A DNA stretch of 64,000 bases from Flavobacterium sp. CF136 (GCF_000282055.1 NZ_AKJZ01000041.1:47164-111163), one strand, 5' to 3'; positions 9,420 to 17,463 are shown, numbered from the stretch's first letter. Translations and numbers: made by a program. Notes: generated by a model not told the origin, from the letters alone.

Positions 9420-10007
9420 ATGGAAGAGCCGCAAGCAGATGACAATCATCAGGAGTTGTTGTATCAGACTAAAAAGGAGCCCCGGAAGATGCTGCATACC
9501 TATATGCGCAACCAGAATAAATCGTATATCAATTCATTCAATATGATTGACCGCAAGGCTGCTATTATGATCAGAATGAACACAACGGTTATCTCTGTTG
9601 TCATGTTTTTTTTCAAGCATATTGTGATTGTTCCTTATGGTAAATTCATTGGGATTTCTCTGGTTATTAGTTCAATAATTTCCCTGGCATTTGCCATGGA
9701 AGCTTCCCGTCCTATGGTCTTTGATTATATCCTGGGATTTAAAAAGAAAATGAAAAACCAGTACCAGAGACTTGAAGAAGATGTTTTTGCCATCGGAATG
9801 ACACCTGAAGTTTCTTTAGAGCAGTATGAGCAGGCATACAATAAGCTGATTAGAAGCCAGGAGCTTCAAGTAGGAGCACAAGTGAGGACTATGTATCTTT
9901 TTGAAAAAAAAATAAAAAAATCATTCATTACAATGGAACTCTCCTATACACTTTTCATTGTTGGATTTTTTATTGCAGTGACAGCATTTGTGATTGGGAA
10001 TTTTTAA
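9420..10007 (+). CDS. Pycsar-effector-type membrane protein (DUF5706-like), stand-alone
   Basis: A 195-residue protein. A polar N-terminal stretch leads into the signature block NSFNMIDRKAAIMIRMNTT, which matches the D-x-KA-xIM-xxN motif of DUF5706/PycTM proteins. Two hydrophobic helices follow (about 57-70 and 76-95), then a long cytoplasmic helical segment and a C-terminal membrane helix (YTLFIVGFFIAVTAFVIGNF). In Pycsar, such proteins respond to cCMP or cUMP and permeabilise the membrane. No cyclase gene is visible nearby, so activation here is unknown and the protein may be a house-keeping relative. A TetR gene follows after 154 bp. The family call comes from motif recognition only. Confidence 0.65.
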   Translation: MEEPQADDNHQELLYQTKKEPRKMLHTYMRNQNKSYINSFNMIDRKAAIMIRMNTTVISVVMFFFKHIVIVPYGKFIGISLVISSIISLAFAMEASRPMVFDYILGFKKKMKNQYQRLEEDVFAIGMTPEVSLEQYEQAYNKLIRSQELQVGAQVRTMYLFEKKIKKSFITMELSYTLFIVGFFIAVTAFVIGNF

Positions 10008-10161
10008 AAACGGAATTTAGATTATTTGGCTTCTGCCCGAAAACCTAAGTTCTTTTTAAAAAATAAAATTTCATCATTACTTTGATTTTTTTGTTTATCG
10101 CAGCCATTAGGCCAGGCCATTTTAACATTAATATAACTGAAGTCAGTTAAGAGCGATTAGT

Positions 10162-10755
10162 ATGAGAAAAAAAATAATCAGTAAGGCCTGCGAGCTGTTC
10201 ATAAGACTAGGATTCAATAGCGTTACCATGGATGACCTGGCCAGCGAATTATGCATATCCAAAAAAACACTATATAAATTTTTCAGCAATAAAGAAGTGC
10301 TTGTGCAGGAAGCTACTTATATTTTAGAAAAGCAGTTCTATGACAAAATCAATCAGGTTATGAGTCTTAATTATAATTCTGTAGAAGAGCATTTCGAAAT
10401 ACGCAGATTGTTTAAAGGACTCGTCAAGACTGTAGGAGCCCTGCCCTTGTATCAGCTAAAGAAGAAATATCCTGATATATACAAGTATGTTATATCGAGC
10501 GAGCATAAGATGTTTAATTTATTTATGCGAAGAAACCTTGCACGTGGTATTGAGCAGGGATATTATCGATCCGATGTTGAAATAGAGGAGTATATCAGCT
10601 TTTATTACACAATAAGATTTCATATTAATGAGAATGTGATAGATACAATACAAGTGGACAGGCTTGAACTTTCGGCCCTTGTTTACCACATCCAGGCAAT
10701 TAGTACCGAAAAAGGCAGAAATGAACTTAACAGGCAGTTATCAATCAATGCGTAA
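10162..10755 (+). CDS. TetR/AcrR-family transcriptional regulator
   Basis: A 197-residue regulator with a canonical N-terminal TetR helix-turn-helix (IISKACELFIRLGFNSVTMD, then LCISKKTLYKFFSNKEVLV) and a helical ligand-binding domain with conserved features of the Bacteroidota subgroup. Unlike the first TetR in the window, no perfect palindromic operator is evident in front of it. It may control the membrane protein upstream or the SRPBCC-like gene downstream, both on the same strand. The ligand is unknown. Confidence 0.9.
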   Translation: MRKKIISKACELFIRLGFNSVTMDDLASELCISKKTLYKFFSNKEVLVQEATYILEKQFYDKINQVMSLNYNSVEEHFEIRRLFKGLVKTVGALPLYQLKKKYPDIYKYVISSEHKMFNLFMRRNLARGIEQGYYRSDVEIEEYISFYYTIRFHINENVIDTIQVDRLELSALVYHIQAISTEKGRNELNRQLSINA

Positions 10756-10944
10756 TCCATTTTAGAAACAAAAATACAGCCAGTTCACGTTGTCTGACTT
10801 TCTGAGACACTTGATATGGGGATTCCTAAATAGAACAGCCAGACGTCATCGTGCGCTACTAGTTTGAAAAACATAATATGCTTTTTATAAGATGTTTACT
10901 TTTTCATATTTAATGATTCAGTTAAAGTTATCACTAATGAAAAT

Positions 10945-11451
10945 ATGATATTAAATACGCAGATTATCAAGTCAGTTATAGAGGTCAATGTACCATTGAA
11001 AGAAGTTTTTGTTTCAGTGTTTCATTATGATCTGATGAAGTTTTTTAAGAGACTGCCCTGCTCTCCGGTCTTTACTTATTCAGCTTTTAAGATTGAGAGT
11101 TTCAGGCCTGGTTTTGAGCATACTATTTATTTCTTAAATGGGAATGGGGCAAGACGAAGACTGGTTTCTTTTCTGCCAGAAATATCATTTTTGGTTAGTA
11201 TTGATAATTTTAAGACCGGCAGCTATATTGGATTGTGTGAGATAGAGTATCAATATTATTTTTCCCAAAGTAAAAGCAGGCAGGGGATTACAGTAGTCTG
11301 CTGTGAATACCGATTTATGTTCAGATACAGGATTACAGAGATTTTATTTTGCATTTTTTACCGCAGGTCAATTCAAAATCATCTTGATGCTTTTTTGGCT
11401 GAAATAAGCGTAGCCTCACAAAAGGATTTTTTTTCAGAAAGCAAGATCTAA
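10945..11451 (+). CDS. SRPBCC-like (START/Bet v1 fold) hypothetical protein
   Basis: A 168-residue protein. The opening pattern (IIKSVIEVNVPLKEVFVSVF) resembles the first strand and helix of SRPBCC lipid- or polyketide-binding domains, and the alternating strand pattern and C-terminal long helix (RRSIQNHLDAFLAEIS) agree. No catalytic motif or membrane segment is seen. The ATG at 10945 is preceded by an AT-rich leader. It follows a TetR gene by 189 bp on the same strand. The fold assignment is tentative, and a plain hypothetical protein is the safe reading. Confidence 0.55.
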   Translation: MILNTQIIKSVIEVNVPLKEVFVSVFHYDLMKFFKRLPCSPVFTYSAFKIESFRPGFEHTIYFLNGNGARRRLVSFLPEISFLVSIDNFKTGSYIGLCEIEYQYYFSQSKSRQGITVVCCEYRFMFRYRITEILFCIFYRRSIQNHLDAFLAEISVASQKDFFSESKI

Positions 11452-11553
11452 TTTTAACTTTCTGCCGCTATAAAGAAGTCGTATTTGATTTTGAACTTTA
11501 AAAAAAAGGATAATTTATTAAATCTTAATTGTGTTTTTAAATAATTAAATATT

Positions 11554-11674
11554 CGCCCCTATGCATGAATCAGCGAATCGCTGTATTCTGTGCAAAGGGG
11601 CGTATCCGCTTAGAACGCCCCGCAATTGTCCCGACGCAGGAAGTGCAATTGCGGGGCGGCGGGCATCAGCCCGC
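11554..11674. other. GC-rich alternating inverted repeats at the 3' end of the PRTRC cluster
   Basis: CGCCCC occurs at 11554-11559 and 11616-11621, and its complement GGGGCG at 11597-11602 and 11653-11658, so several mutually exclusive stems can form. The strongest is CGCCCCGCAATTG (11616-11628) with CAATTGCGGGGCG (11646-11658). A separate hairpin GCGGGC-ATCA-GCCCGC (11659-11674) followed by TTTTA overlaps the ThiF stop codon. It may act as a terminator, an RNA switch or a DNA-processing site. Confidence 0.6.
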
Positions 11675-12469
11675 TTTTATAGGTTCTGTCCTGTAAGAGG
11701 CAAGGTTCAAAAAGAACCCCCGATACTCGGTCATCCCCTCACGGAAGAGCTTCCAAAGCAGGGAAAGTCCCATTGAAGCAAGTGTGCTATTTATAAATAA
11801 ATCCTGTTTTTCCAGAGCCTGAGCAAGGGAACAGCTCGGCTCGCTGTGGTCATCCTGCCCCTGCAACAGTTCGTGAAATTCCTCAGTTATCATCGGAAGG
11901 CTGGCTACTGTACTGTATAATTTTGAATCAGGCTGTTTGATTTCCCCAATTGTAGAGAGTACTGCCTGACCTGTATTTTTGGCATTTCCAATGTCAAGCC
12001 AGTATAAGGCTTTACTGCGATGATAGGTGTCTGCATTGTTCAAATCCTTAAGGATTTGGGCAATCCCAAATCGTGCCGATATGGTATCCACACAGCTGAT
12101 GTAAATATTTGCCCTCCCGTTATTTGGAAAGGTTTTTATATTGGAGGTATTGAACTGCTCTGAAACCGCTTTCCAAGAAGTTCCGAAAAAACGATTAGTT
12201 CTGTTTATGAGAGCTACGGATTTAGGAAGCCCCACTTCGGCATCGGCAAAAAGCTGTCTGCCTAGATTGGCAGGAGTTATTATATCGTCGTCGTATAGGC
12301 AGACGTGAAGACCTGTATGCCCAAGGGTTATAAGACTATGGTTCATTCGGGCAAGTTCTGTGAGCATTCGGTTTCCTGTACCGCCTGCGCCAATTAGGTT
12401 TACAGTAATAGGATTGGTCGGGTTTATCAGGTAATTATCTGCAAAGTGCATTGATTTTAGCGTGTTCAT
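11666..12469 (-). CDS. PRTRC system ThiF-family protein
   Basis: A 267-residue protein with an N-terminal Rossmann-like nucleotide-binding motif (ITVNLIGAGGTGNRMLTELA) of the ThiF/E1 adenylating family and the acidic patch CLYDDDIITPANLGRQLF, which matches the conserved D-x-D-x-x-x-x-N-x-x-RQ of E1-like enzymes. Members adenylate a C-terminal carboxylate. In PRTRC (ParB-related, ThiF-related cassette) the substrate is unknown. Its start overlaps the stop of protein B by ATGA, showing translational coupling. It is the last gene of the minus-strand cassette, and a GC-rich hairpin covers its stop codon. Confidence 0.88.
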   Translation of the reverse strand: MNTLKSMHFADNYLINPTNPITVNLIGAGGTGNRMLTELARMNHSLITLGHTGLHVCLYDDDIITPANLGRQLFADAEVGLPKSVALINRTNRFFGTSWKAVSEQFNTSNIKTFPNNGRANIYISCVDTISARFGIAQILKDLNNADTYHRSKALYWLDIGNAKNTGQAVLSTIGEIKQPDSKLYSTVASLPMITEEFHELLQGQDDHSEPSCSLAQALEKQDLFINSTLASMGLSLLWKLFREGMTEYRGFFLNLASYRTEPIKAG

Positions 12470-13179
12470 GACAAAAGTTTTTTAATGGTTAGACCATTTT
12501 GTAAAAGGGATTTAACAGGAAACTGTTTTTTACTGTTTATTAGATTCTGCCACAGAGTAATAATATTACCCTTTACAGGACTTTTCTGCCCGATGAGATG
12601 ACTGAAATAACTATTAAAGAAATACTTCTGCCAAAGCCCTATAAAATCCTGTAAATAAGTATCAGGTTTGATGTTTATTTTTACTGTTCCCATGCAGACT
12701 TTTCCATCATTATAAATATTGAAAAACGGGGCATGGCAAAGGGGAGTTTCTTCGCTGATATTTTTGTCGCAGTGAATTGCATAAACCCAAAGGGCATTTT
12801 TGGAGGCTTTCCACAGCAGGGGCGGAATGGATGCCCTGCCGTTAGGAATAGACAAACCCTCGACAAAGAACAGCTCAACCCTTTGGGCGGGAGTATGCCA
12901 AATGGCAAAGCCGTTACTGTCTGCGTTTATATAAATTACATTTTTGGGAAGCAAGCCTTTCGGCTTTAAAAAATTGCTTTTTAGTCCCTGTGAAGTATCG
13001 AGGGCTTTGGCAAGTGCGGTGCTTTCCCTTAGGGAAAGCGGATGTGCATTTATAGCAAAGCCGTTTTTATCCATGTCGTAACTTTCCACATAAACGTTTT
13101 TATCGGTGTTTTCCTGATACACAATAAAGGCTTTTACAGGGTGGTAGAATTTTCCGAAACTATTTGTTATATTTTTCAT
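12466..13179 (-). CDS. PRTRC system protein B
   Basis: 237 residues from the ATG at 13179, which overlaps the preceding stop codon as ATGA. An alternative start 24 bp upstream (13203) would overlap the preceding gene more deeply and looks less likely. The beta-rich N-terminus (YHPVKAFIVYQENTDKNVYV) and the conserved C-terminal part (CHAPFFNIYNDGKVCMGTV) fit the PRTRC B family of plasmids and integrative elements. Its biochemical role is unknown. It is coupled to the ThiF gene downstream, a pairing typical of the cassette. Confidence 0.85.
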   Translation of the reverse strand: MKNITNSFGKFYHPVKAFIVYQENTDKNVYVESYDMDKNGFAINAHPLSLRESTALAKALDTSQGLKSNFLKPKGLLPKNVIYINADSNGFAIWHTPAQRVELFFVEGLSIPNGRASIPPLLWKASKNALWVYAIHCDKNISEETPLCHAPFFNIYNDGKVCMGTVKINIKPDTYLQDFIGLWQKYFFNSYFSHLIGQKSPVKGNIITLWQNLINSKKQFPVKSLLQNGLTIKKLLS

Positions 13180-14320
13180 GGGATTTGGTTTAAAAGTGTG
13201 CATAGGTCGTTTATGAGCGGAAAAATTTTGTATTCAAAATCAAGCCCTTCTTTATATGGAATATTTTCATTATCATATACCTGTAAGAGGACAGGCTGTT
13301 CCATTTCAGAGCATTCGTTGAATTCATCGTTTACAGCCCTTTCAATGTTGTCGTAAAGTATCCCCTGATTATCGGCAATAAAGGAAATGTACTGCTGTGC
13401 CCTTATGATGCCGTCATCCTCGTCGAAATTTTCTTTTGAGGTGTTTCTAAAAATGCTCTCATTGGGATACTGCTCAAAAATTGCAAATGTTTTTTTTGCG
13501 ATTTCCAGACATTTCTGCCCGAAATAATCACTTAAAGTAAAGCTTTCGATTTTGTGCTTAAAATGATTCAAATAATAAGTGTTATATATTTTTTTAAAGA
13601 TTATATCTCCATAGTATGAGGCTCTGTTTAATTCCTGACGCATAGTGGTTAATTCTTCTTTTTCATCATTTTCCCATTCTTCCAAAAACCAATCTTCGAT
13701 AGACTCATAATGATATCCCAATGCTGAATATTCCTCCCTGTAATAAGGGATTCCTGCAATGTGATAGAGGTAGGTAAAAACTGACAATAGCAATTCAGCA
13801 CTTTTTTTCTGTCTTTTGTCCTGTAATAATCTGTACAGGGGCAGAATAGGGATATAATACAGGGTGTTTTCTGTGTTATATATAGTTTTTCCTGCGAGTT
13901 TAACTGTCCGGTCATCGTCCTGCACAATGGAAAATTCAATGTCCTGCCCTGATTTACAGAGTTCCTGCTCAGCAAGGTGATGCGCCAAAAGAATATTATA
14001 GGGATAAGGCTTGTCGTGTACTTCCCAGTCTGCGCAGTTATGGGCTTTTTTTAAGACCTTCAGGGATTCAAAAAAGCTTTTTTCTGCGGTTTTCTTATCA
14101 GGGAAACCTGCACCCCGCTCAAAGAGGGGCAGAAAAGACTGTCTTAGAAAACCATCGGAAGAAGTTCCAAAGGGACTGATTTTGTTCTGTCTGCCTGAAC
14201 CTGGTGCGCATCGGGAAGCCTGTCCATATCCTTTGCGAACTTTGCTAACTGCTGATATAATTTCCATTGCTTTTTATTTTTAGGCAGACTGATACTGCCC
14301 GTTATTGATTTGGTTTTCAT
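13176..14320 (-). CDS. PRTRC-cassette companion protein, apparently frameshifted near its 5' end
   Basis: The main frame (13176-14267, 363 codons) ends in an ATGA overlap with protein B, but its first 40 or so residues look unnatural. The natural operon position for the start is the ATG at 14320, only 3 bp after the PRTRC C stop. That frame gives a convincing N-terminus (MKTKSITGSISLPKNKKQWK) but stops at 14144-14146. One extra T in the T4 run (14148-14151 on the plus-strand map) would join the two into about 381 residues, reading LLPMVFLRQSFLPLFERGAG. The body is acidic, helical and has no recognised domain. Either a recent frameshift or a sequencing error is likely. Confidence 0.65.
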
Positions 14321-14323
14321 AAC

Positions 14324-14542
14324 TTATCCTTTAGTTCCTATCTGTGATACAAATCTGTACAGAACGGCATCGTTCTGTATAACAGGACCCTCAATGGAGG
14401 CTGTGGTTAGGATGGGATAGGTCTGGGCATAAAAATTCAGCACCGCCTCGGGGCTGAATGTTTCTGAGGGGTCAGCCAATTCTATTTCCTGCTGTTTGTC
14501 CTTAAAGCAGAAAACCCTTTTTAGATGTGTGACGGTCAGCAT
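14324..14542 (-). CDS. PRTRC system protein C
   Basis: A 72-residue protein matching the small PRTRC C family (ubiquitin-like fold expected). It begins with a strand (MLTVTHLKRVFCFKDKQQ), has the conserved ADPSETFSPEAVLNFYAQTYP block, and ends in a strand followed by Gly (SQIGTKG). Its ATG overlaps the end of protein E by seven bases, and the next gene starts three bases after its stop, so the cassette is a tight operon. A small ubiquitin-like protein next to a ThiF-type E1-like enzyme suggests a conjugation or sulfur-transfer chemistry, but this is inference. Confidence 0.85.
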   Translation of the reverse strand: MLTVTHLKRVFCFKDKQQEIELADPSETFSPEAVLNFYAQTYPILTTASIEGPVIQNDAVLYRFVSQIGTKG

Positions 14543-15075
14543 GATTCATTTTCTTTAGGTTCATTAAACAGGTCAGGGGCGAACTGACTGGAGAGTTCCA
14601 TCCTGCGGTCTCGAATAATGGATGCATATTCGGGGTAGCTTTCCACGGGAGGCACTTTGATCCATGCCTCACGGTATTTTCCTTCAGCTTGGAGTTCATC
14701 TACTTTTTTCATAGATTCCTCGTACTTTTTCTGCTTGTCGGAGATTTGTCCGCCTGCATTTTCAGCGGCTTGTTTGTGCATCTGCGAGGAAGCTTTTGCG
14801 GCTTGTTTCTGTTTTAGGAACTGCTCCAAATTGGTAAAGAGCTGTGCGGTCTGCTTAACAGGTTCTGCAATAGCCCCAAAGAACCCTGCATCGAGTTCCT
14901 GAGCCGTTCCACGGAGCAGGATGGGAGGGACTTTTTTGAGTGCATCGTCCCCGATACGGCTGTTGTGGAAGAGTACCGATACAATTAAAGTATCGGCATT
15001 CTCCTCTGCTATGCTTATTGTCCAGTCCCCTGCAACGGCAAGGGCTGTGACGGATTTAAAAAAATTGGTTTCCAT
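14536..15075 (-). CDS. PRTRC system protein E
   Basis: A 179-residue protein. The first 80 residues (METNFFKSVTALAVAGDWTI, then PPILLRGTAQELDAGFFGAI) match the conserved part of the PRTRC E family. Residues 80-140 are a long charged helix or coiled coil (LEQFLKQKQAAKASSQMHKQ), and the C-terminus is variable and acidic. The function is unknown. It overlaps protein C by seven bases and is transcribed with the rest of the cassette. Confidence 0.85.
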   Translation of the reverse strand: METNFFKSVTALAVAGDWTISIAEENADTLIVSVLFHNSRIGDDALKKVPPILLRGTAQELDAGFFGAIAEPVKQTAQLFTNLEQFLKQKQAAKASSQMHKQAAENAGGQISDKQKKYEESMKKVDELQAEGKYREAWIKVPPVESYPEYASIIRDRRMELSSQFAPDLFNEPKENESC

Positions 15076-15108
15076 AGTCTTTAAATTTTAGTTTACTGTT
15101 TTTTCAAG

Positions 15109-15471
15109 TCAGTTCTCAAATACATTGGTGTATATACTATAACAGTATTCTTCAAAACTGAGCCAGCACATAAAGGTGTAATGCGGGCTTTCATAACGGT
15201 TTACAATCGGCTCTCCAAAGGAATCCTCCAATTCCTTTTTAATATTTTCCAAGTCGTCAAGATGCTTGATGTAAAAGGCTTTACAATCTGAATGATAGAT
15301 AAATTCTCCTATCATCCCGCTTACACAGCCTGCCTGCTGGATGTCCTGCAAAAAGGATTTTAACTGCTGTTTCTTTCTGCCCTCATAACCTGCTAAACGG
15401 CTTATAATTATTTGGTTAAATATCCCGCTTACCTCATAGTGGCGATACGCTGATTTTTCTAAGGCTTTCAT
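15109..15471 (-). CDS. Hypothetical protein of the PRTRC cluster (DUF7222-like)
   Basis: A 120-residue protein lying 33 bp upstream of protein E and 44 bp downstream of ssb, all on the minus strand. It is predicted helical, with a Gln/Lys-rich segment (EGRKKQQLKSFLQDIQQAGC) followed by a compact region (YHSDCKAFYIKHLDDLENIK) and a C-terminus rich in aromatics. No catalytic motif was recognised. Proteins of this shape are common next to ssb in Bacteroidota conjugative elements. The precise family name is uncertain. Confidence 0.6.
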   Translation of the reverse strand: MKALEKSAYRHYEVSGIFNQIIISRLAGYEGRKKQQLKSFLQDIQQAGCVSGMIGEFIYHSDCKAFYIKHLDDLENIKKELEDSFGEPIVNRYESPHYTFMCWLSFEEYCYSIYTNVFEN

Positions 15472-15515
15472 ACTGTTTTTTTTTGGTGTTTATATCTTTA
15501 AATCGGCATACTGCA

Positions 15516-15908
15516 TTAAAACGGCAGGTCATCAGGGTCTTGGGATGCGCTCTGCTGTGCTTTGGGCGTAGCGGTATTTTGGGCAGTTTCCGTTTTTTTG
15601 GCAAAGACCAGAATTTTAAGATTGTTGATGTGAAAGGTCAGACTGCCCAGAGCCTTACCGTCAGAGGCTGAATAGACATTAAGCCCGATACGCCCGAAAA
15701 GCTGGACAAGCGCCCCTTTTCTAAGCCATTGGGCTGTTTTTACATTCAGCCAGTAGGAGCAGTCGATATAGGTTACAATTTCTTTGTACTCACTGCTTCC
15801 TTTTGGTTTGTAGCTGTCATTGACGGCAATACTGAAATTGACTACCTGTTTGTCACCTGATACTTTATGCACTACGGCATCTTTTGTAATACGTCCTGTG
15901 ATTTCCAT
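15516..15908 (-). CDS. ssb: Single-stranded DNA-binding protein of the mobile element
   Basis: A 130-residue OB-fold SSB. It starts MEITGRITKDAVVHKV, has the conserved aromatic DNA-binding strand region (YIDCSYWLNVKTAQWLRKGA) and ends in the acidic tail DPDDLPF that recruits replication proteins. It differs from chromosomal SSB in its opening and short length, as is usual for element-encoded copies. It is probably the first gene of the PRTRC operon and protects single-stranded DNA during transfer or replication of the element. Confidence 0.93.
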   Translation of the reverse strand: MEITGRITKDAVVHKVSGDKQVVNFSIAVNDSYKPKGSSEYKEIVTYIDCSYWLNVKTAQWLRKGALVQLFGRIGLNVYSASDGKALGSLTFHINNLKILVFAKKTETAQNTATPKAQQSASQDPDDLPF

Positions 15909-15955
15909 GATTTCAAAATTTTAATGATGAATATTTTTTTAAAATTTCTTTTCCC

Positions 15956-16144
15956 ATGTTCCGCAAAATTGTTTTCAAAAGAAAAAACGGAAAAAAAGAA
16001 AGCAAGAACCAAGCGGCCGGCTGGAGGATGCGGAGTGCTATAAGTCCCGAAGGGTGGAGAGGCGGAGCCGGCCATTATGCGCATGCAGCATACGGCGGAC
16101 GCTATCTTGGCTGTCTTTTTTATGCCGTTTCGATTGAAAATTAG
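15956..16144. other. GC-rich non-coding segment with inverted repeat (possible oriT or structured leader)
   Basis: The 313 bp between ssb and the divergent antitoxin hold an AT-rich flank and a compact GC-rich block (about 16011-16110). GGCCGGCT at 16015-16022 pairs with AGCCGGCC at 16066-16073. The interior carries GGAGGATGCGGAG and GTCCCGAAGGG, and the self-complementary ATGCGCAT (16076-16083) follows. A short open frame crosses it, but its composition is not protein-like. Such blocks next to ssb in conjugative elements can be transfer origins; this is unproved. Confidence 0.45.
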
Positions 16145-16196
16145 ATTTAAGCCTTCTTTTAGTTTTCTATTTTAGAAATATTTAATAATTTCGTGT

Positions 16197-16217
16197 AAAC
16201 AAAATTGTTTATTTTTG
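16197..16217 (+). promoter_or_regulatory. Antitoxin promoter with overlapping palindrome; near-leaderless start
   Basis: TATTTTTG at 16210-16217 fits the Bacteroidota -7 element TAnnTTTG and ends only 4 bp before the ATG at 16222, so the transcript would have almost no leader. The near-palindrome AAACAAAATTGTTT (16197-16210) abuts the -7 element and is a natural operator for the HTH antitoxin. Confidence 0.5.
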
Positions 16218-16221
16218 CAGT

Positions 16222-16686
16222 ATGAAAACGACACTCAACCTGATAAAAGGAATCCATCCGGGCTTTGTCCTGGAGCGGGAACTTCAAAAGCGCAACCTGG
16301 GCAAGGGGCAGTTTGCTATTTCACTGGGTGAATTCCCCCAGACACTCACGGCAATTACCAAAGGGAAAAGAAGGATGAACATACCTCTGGCCATGAAAAT
16401 TGAAAAATCACTTTCAATGGAAGAAGGCTATTTGATGATCCTTCAGGTTTATTATGACATAGAACAGGAAAAGAAGAAAAAAAATAAAAACCAAAACACG
16501 GCGCACCCCGATTTTAAAAAGCTGAGAAAGATACTTTTCTGGGATACCGACATGAGCAAAATTGACTGGCAAAAGCAGAAAAAGGCTGTTGTCAAAAGAA
16601 CCTTTGAGCGGGGCAATGAAGAGGAAAAAAAAGAGATTACACATTTTTACGGCCCGGATGCCGTTACCGCTATTTTAAATCCGTAA
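16222..16686 (+). CDS. HTH-type antitoxin fused to a DUF6922-like domain (AbiE-type module)
   Basis: 154 residues. Residues 8-70 form an XRE/HigA-like helix-turn-helix (GIHPGFVLERELQKRNLGKG, then TLTAITKGKRRMNIPLAMKI). After a lysine-rich linker (EKKKKNKNQN), residues 95-150 carry a second domain (ILFWDTDMSKIDWQKQKKAV, then TFERGNEEEKKEITHFYG) typical of the Bacteroidota partners of AbiEii toxins. It lies 30 bp before the toxin gene. It probably represses its own promoter through the palindrome at 16197-16210 and neutralises the toxin. Confidence 0.85.
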   Translation: MKTTLNLIKGIHPGFVLERELQKRNLGKGQFAISLGEFPQTLTAITKGKRRMNIPLAMKIEKSLSMEEGYLMILQVYYDIEQEKKKKNKNQNTAHPDFKKLRKILFWDTDMSKIDWQKQKKAVVKRTFERGNEEEKKEITHFYGPDAVTAILNP

Positions 16687-16716
16687 GCAGGAAAAAACCA
16701 AGAAAACAAACTAAAG

Positions 16717-17367
16717 ATGCCACTACATTTTAATACTGTCACCCCGCTTTTGAAACACATTTTGGACGACCTGATGCAGGCGGAAGAATTCAAATCTTTT
16801 CGTCTGGTGGGAGGCACTGCGCTGAGCCTGTACTACGGGCACCGGATGTCTGTGGATATTGACCTGTTCAGCGACGCTGAGTACGGCAGTCTGGATTTTA
16901 AGGCCATGGACGAGTACCTGAAGGCACATTATTTTTATGTGGACAGTCTGGATATTACACCGACAGGGATGGGCAAATCCTACTATGTGGGCAGAAGCGC
17001 TGAGGAAAGCGTGAAACTGGACCTTTATTACACCGATCCTTTTATTGACCAGATGCAGGAATTCAGCGGCGTCCGTCTTGCAAGCAGGGCTGAGATTGCC
17101 GCAATGAAACTTGATGTGGTGCAGAGAACCGGAAGAAAAAAAGATTTCTGGGACATTGACCAGCTGCGAGCAGATTTTACAATCAATGAAATGTTTGAAC
17201 TGCACGCACAGCGATATCCGTACACGCATGACAGGGAGCTTTTAAAGCAGAAGTTTGCGGATTTCAGCAGTGCTGACGATGACTTTGAGCCATTGTGCCT
17301 CAGGGGAAGACACTGGGAGCTTATCAAACTGGATATTGTTGATTTTGCTAGCACGCTCAATGGTTAA
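16717..17367 (+). CDS. AbiEii/AbiGii-type nucleotidyltransferase toxin
   Basis: A 216-residue nucleotidyltransferase-fold protein. It shows the signature FRLVGGTALSLYYGHRMSVD followed by IDLFSD, that is, the GG-x-A and DxD metal-binding motifs of the DUF1814/AbiEii family, and later the conserved Lys-rich helix (AEIAAMKLDVVQRTGRKKDF, then WDIDQL). AbiEii-type toxins transfer nucleotides to tRNA or other targets and stop growth in phage-infected cells. It forms a two-gene operon with the upstream HTH antitoxin and begins the defence island of the element. Confidence 0.9.
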   Translation: MPLHFNTVTPLLKHILDDLMQAEEFKSFRLVGGTALSLYYGHRMSVDIDLFSDAEYGSLDFKAMDEYLKAHYFYVDSLDITPTGMGKSYYVGRSAEESVKLDLYYTDPFIDQMQEFSGVRLASRAEIAAMKLDVVQRTGRKKDFWDIDQLRADFTINEMFELHAQRYPYTHDRELLKQKFADFSSADDDFEPLCLRGRHWELIKLDIVDFASTLNG

Positions 17368-17463
17368 TTTGTTTGAATTTAATTAAGCGATCGGGTCTTC
17401 TGCAGAAAAGCCAGAAGACAAAAAAAGGAACTACATGCTTTTAAAGGATACCAAATAGGAATT

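Noticed and set aside
11561..11776. Small open frame over the PRTRC 3' hairpins
   Set aside because: It overlaps the ThiF coding strand and the GC-rich hairpins and has no protein-like features.
15956..16144. Open frame of 62 codons between ssb and the antitoxin
   Set aside because: It crosses an inverted repeat and reads as low-quality protein (many Gly, Arg, Trp), so non-coding structure is the better reading.
17395..17419. GTCTTCTG...CAGAAGAC hairpin after the AbiE toxin as a terminator
   Set aside because: No T-run follows on either strand, so terminator activity is not supported.
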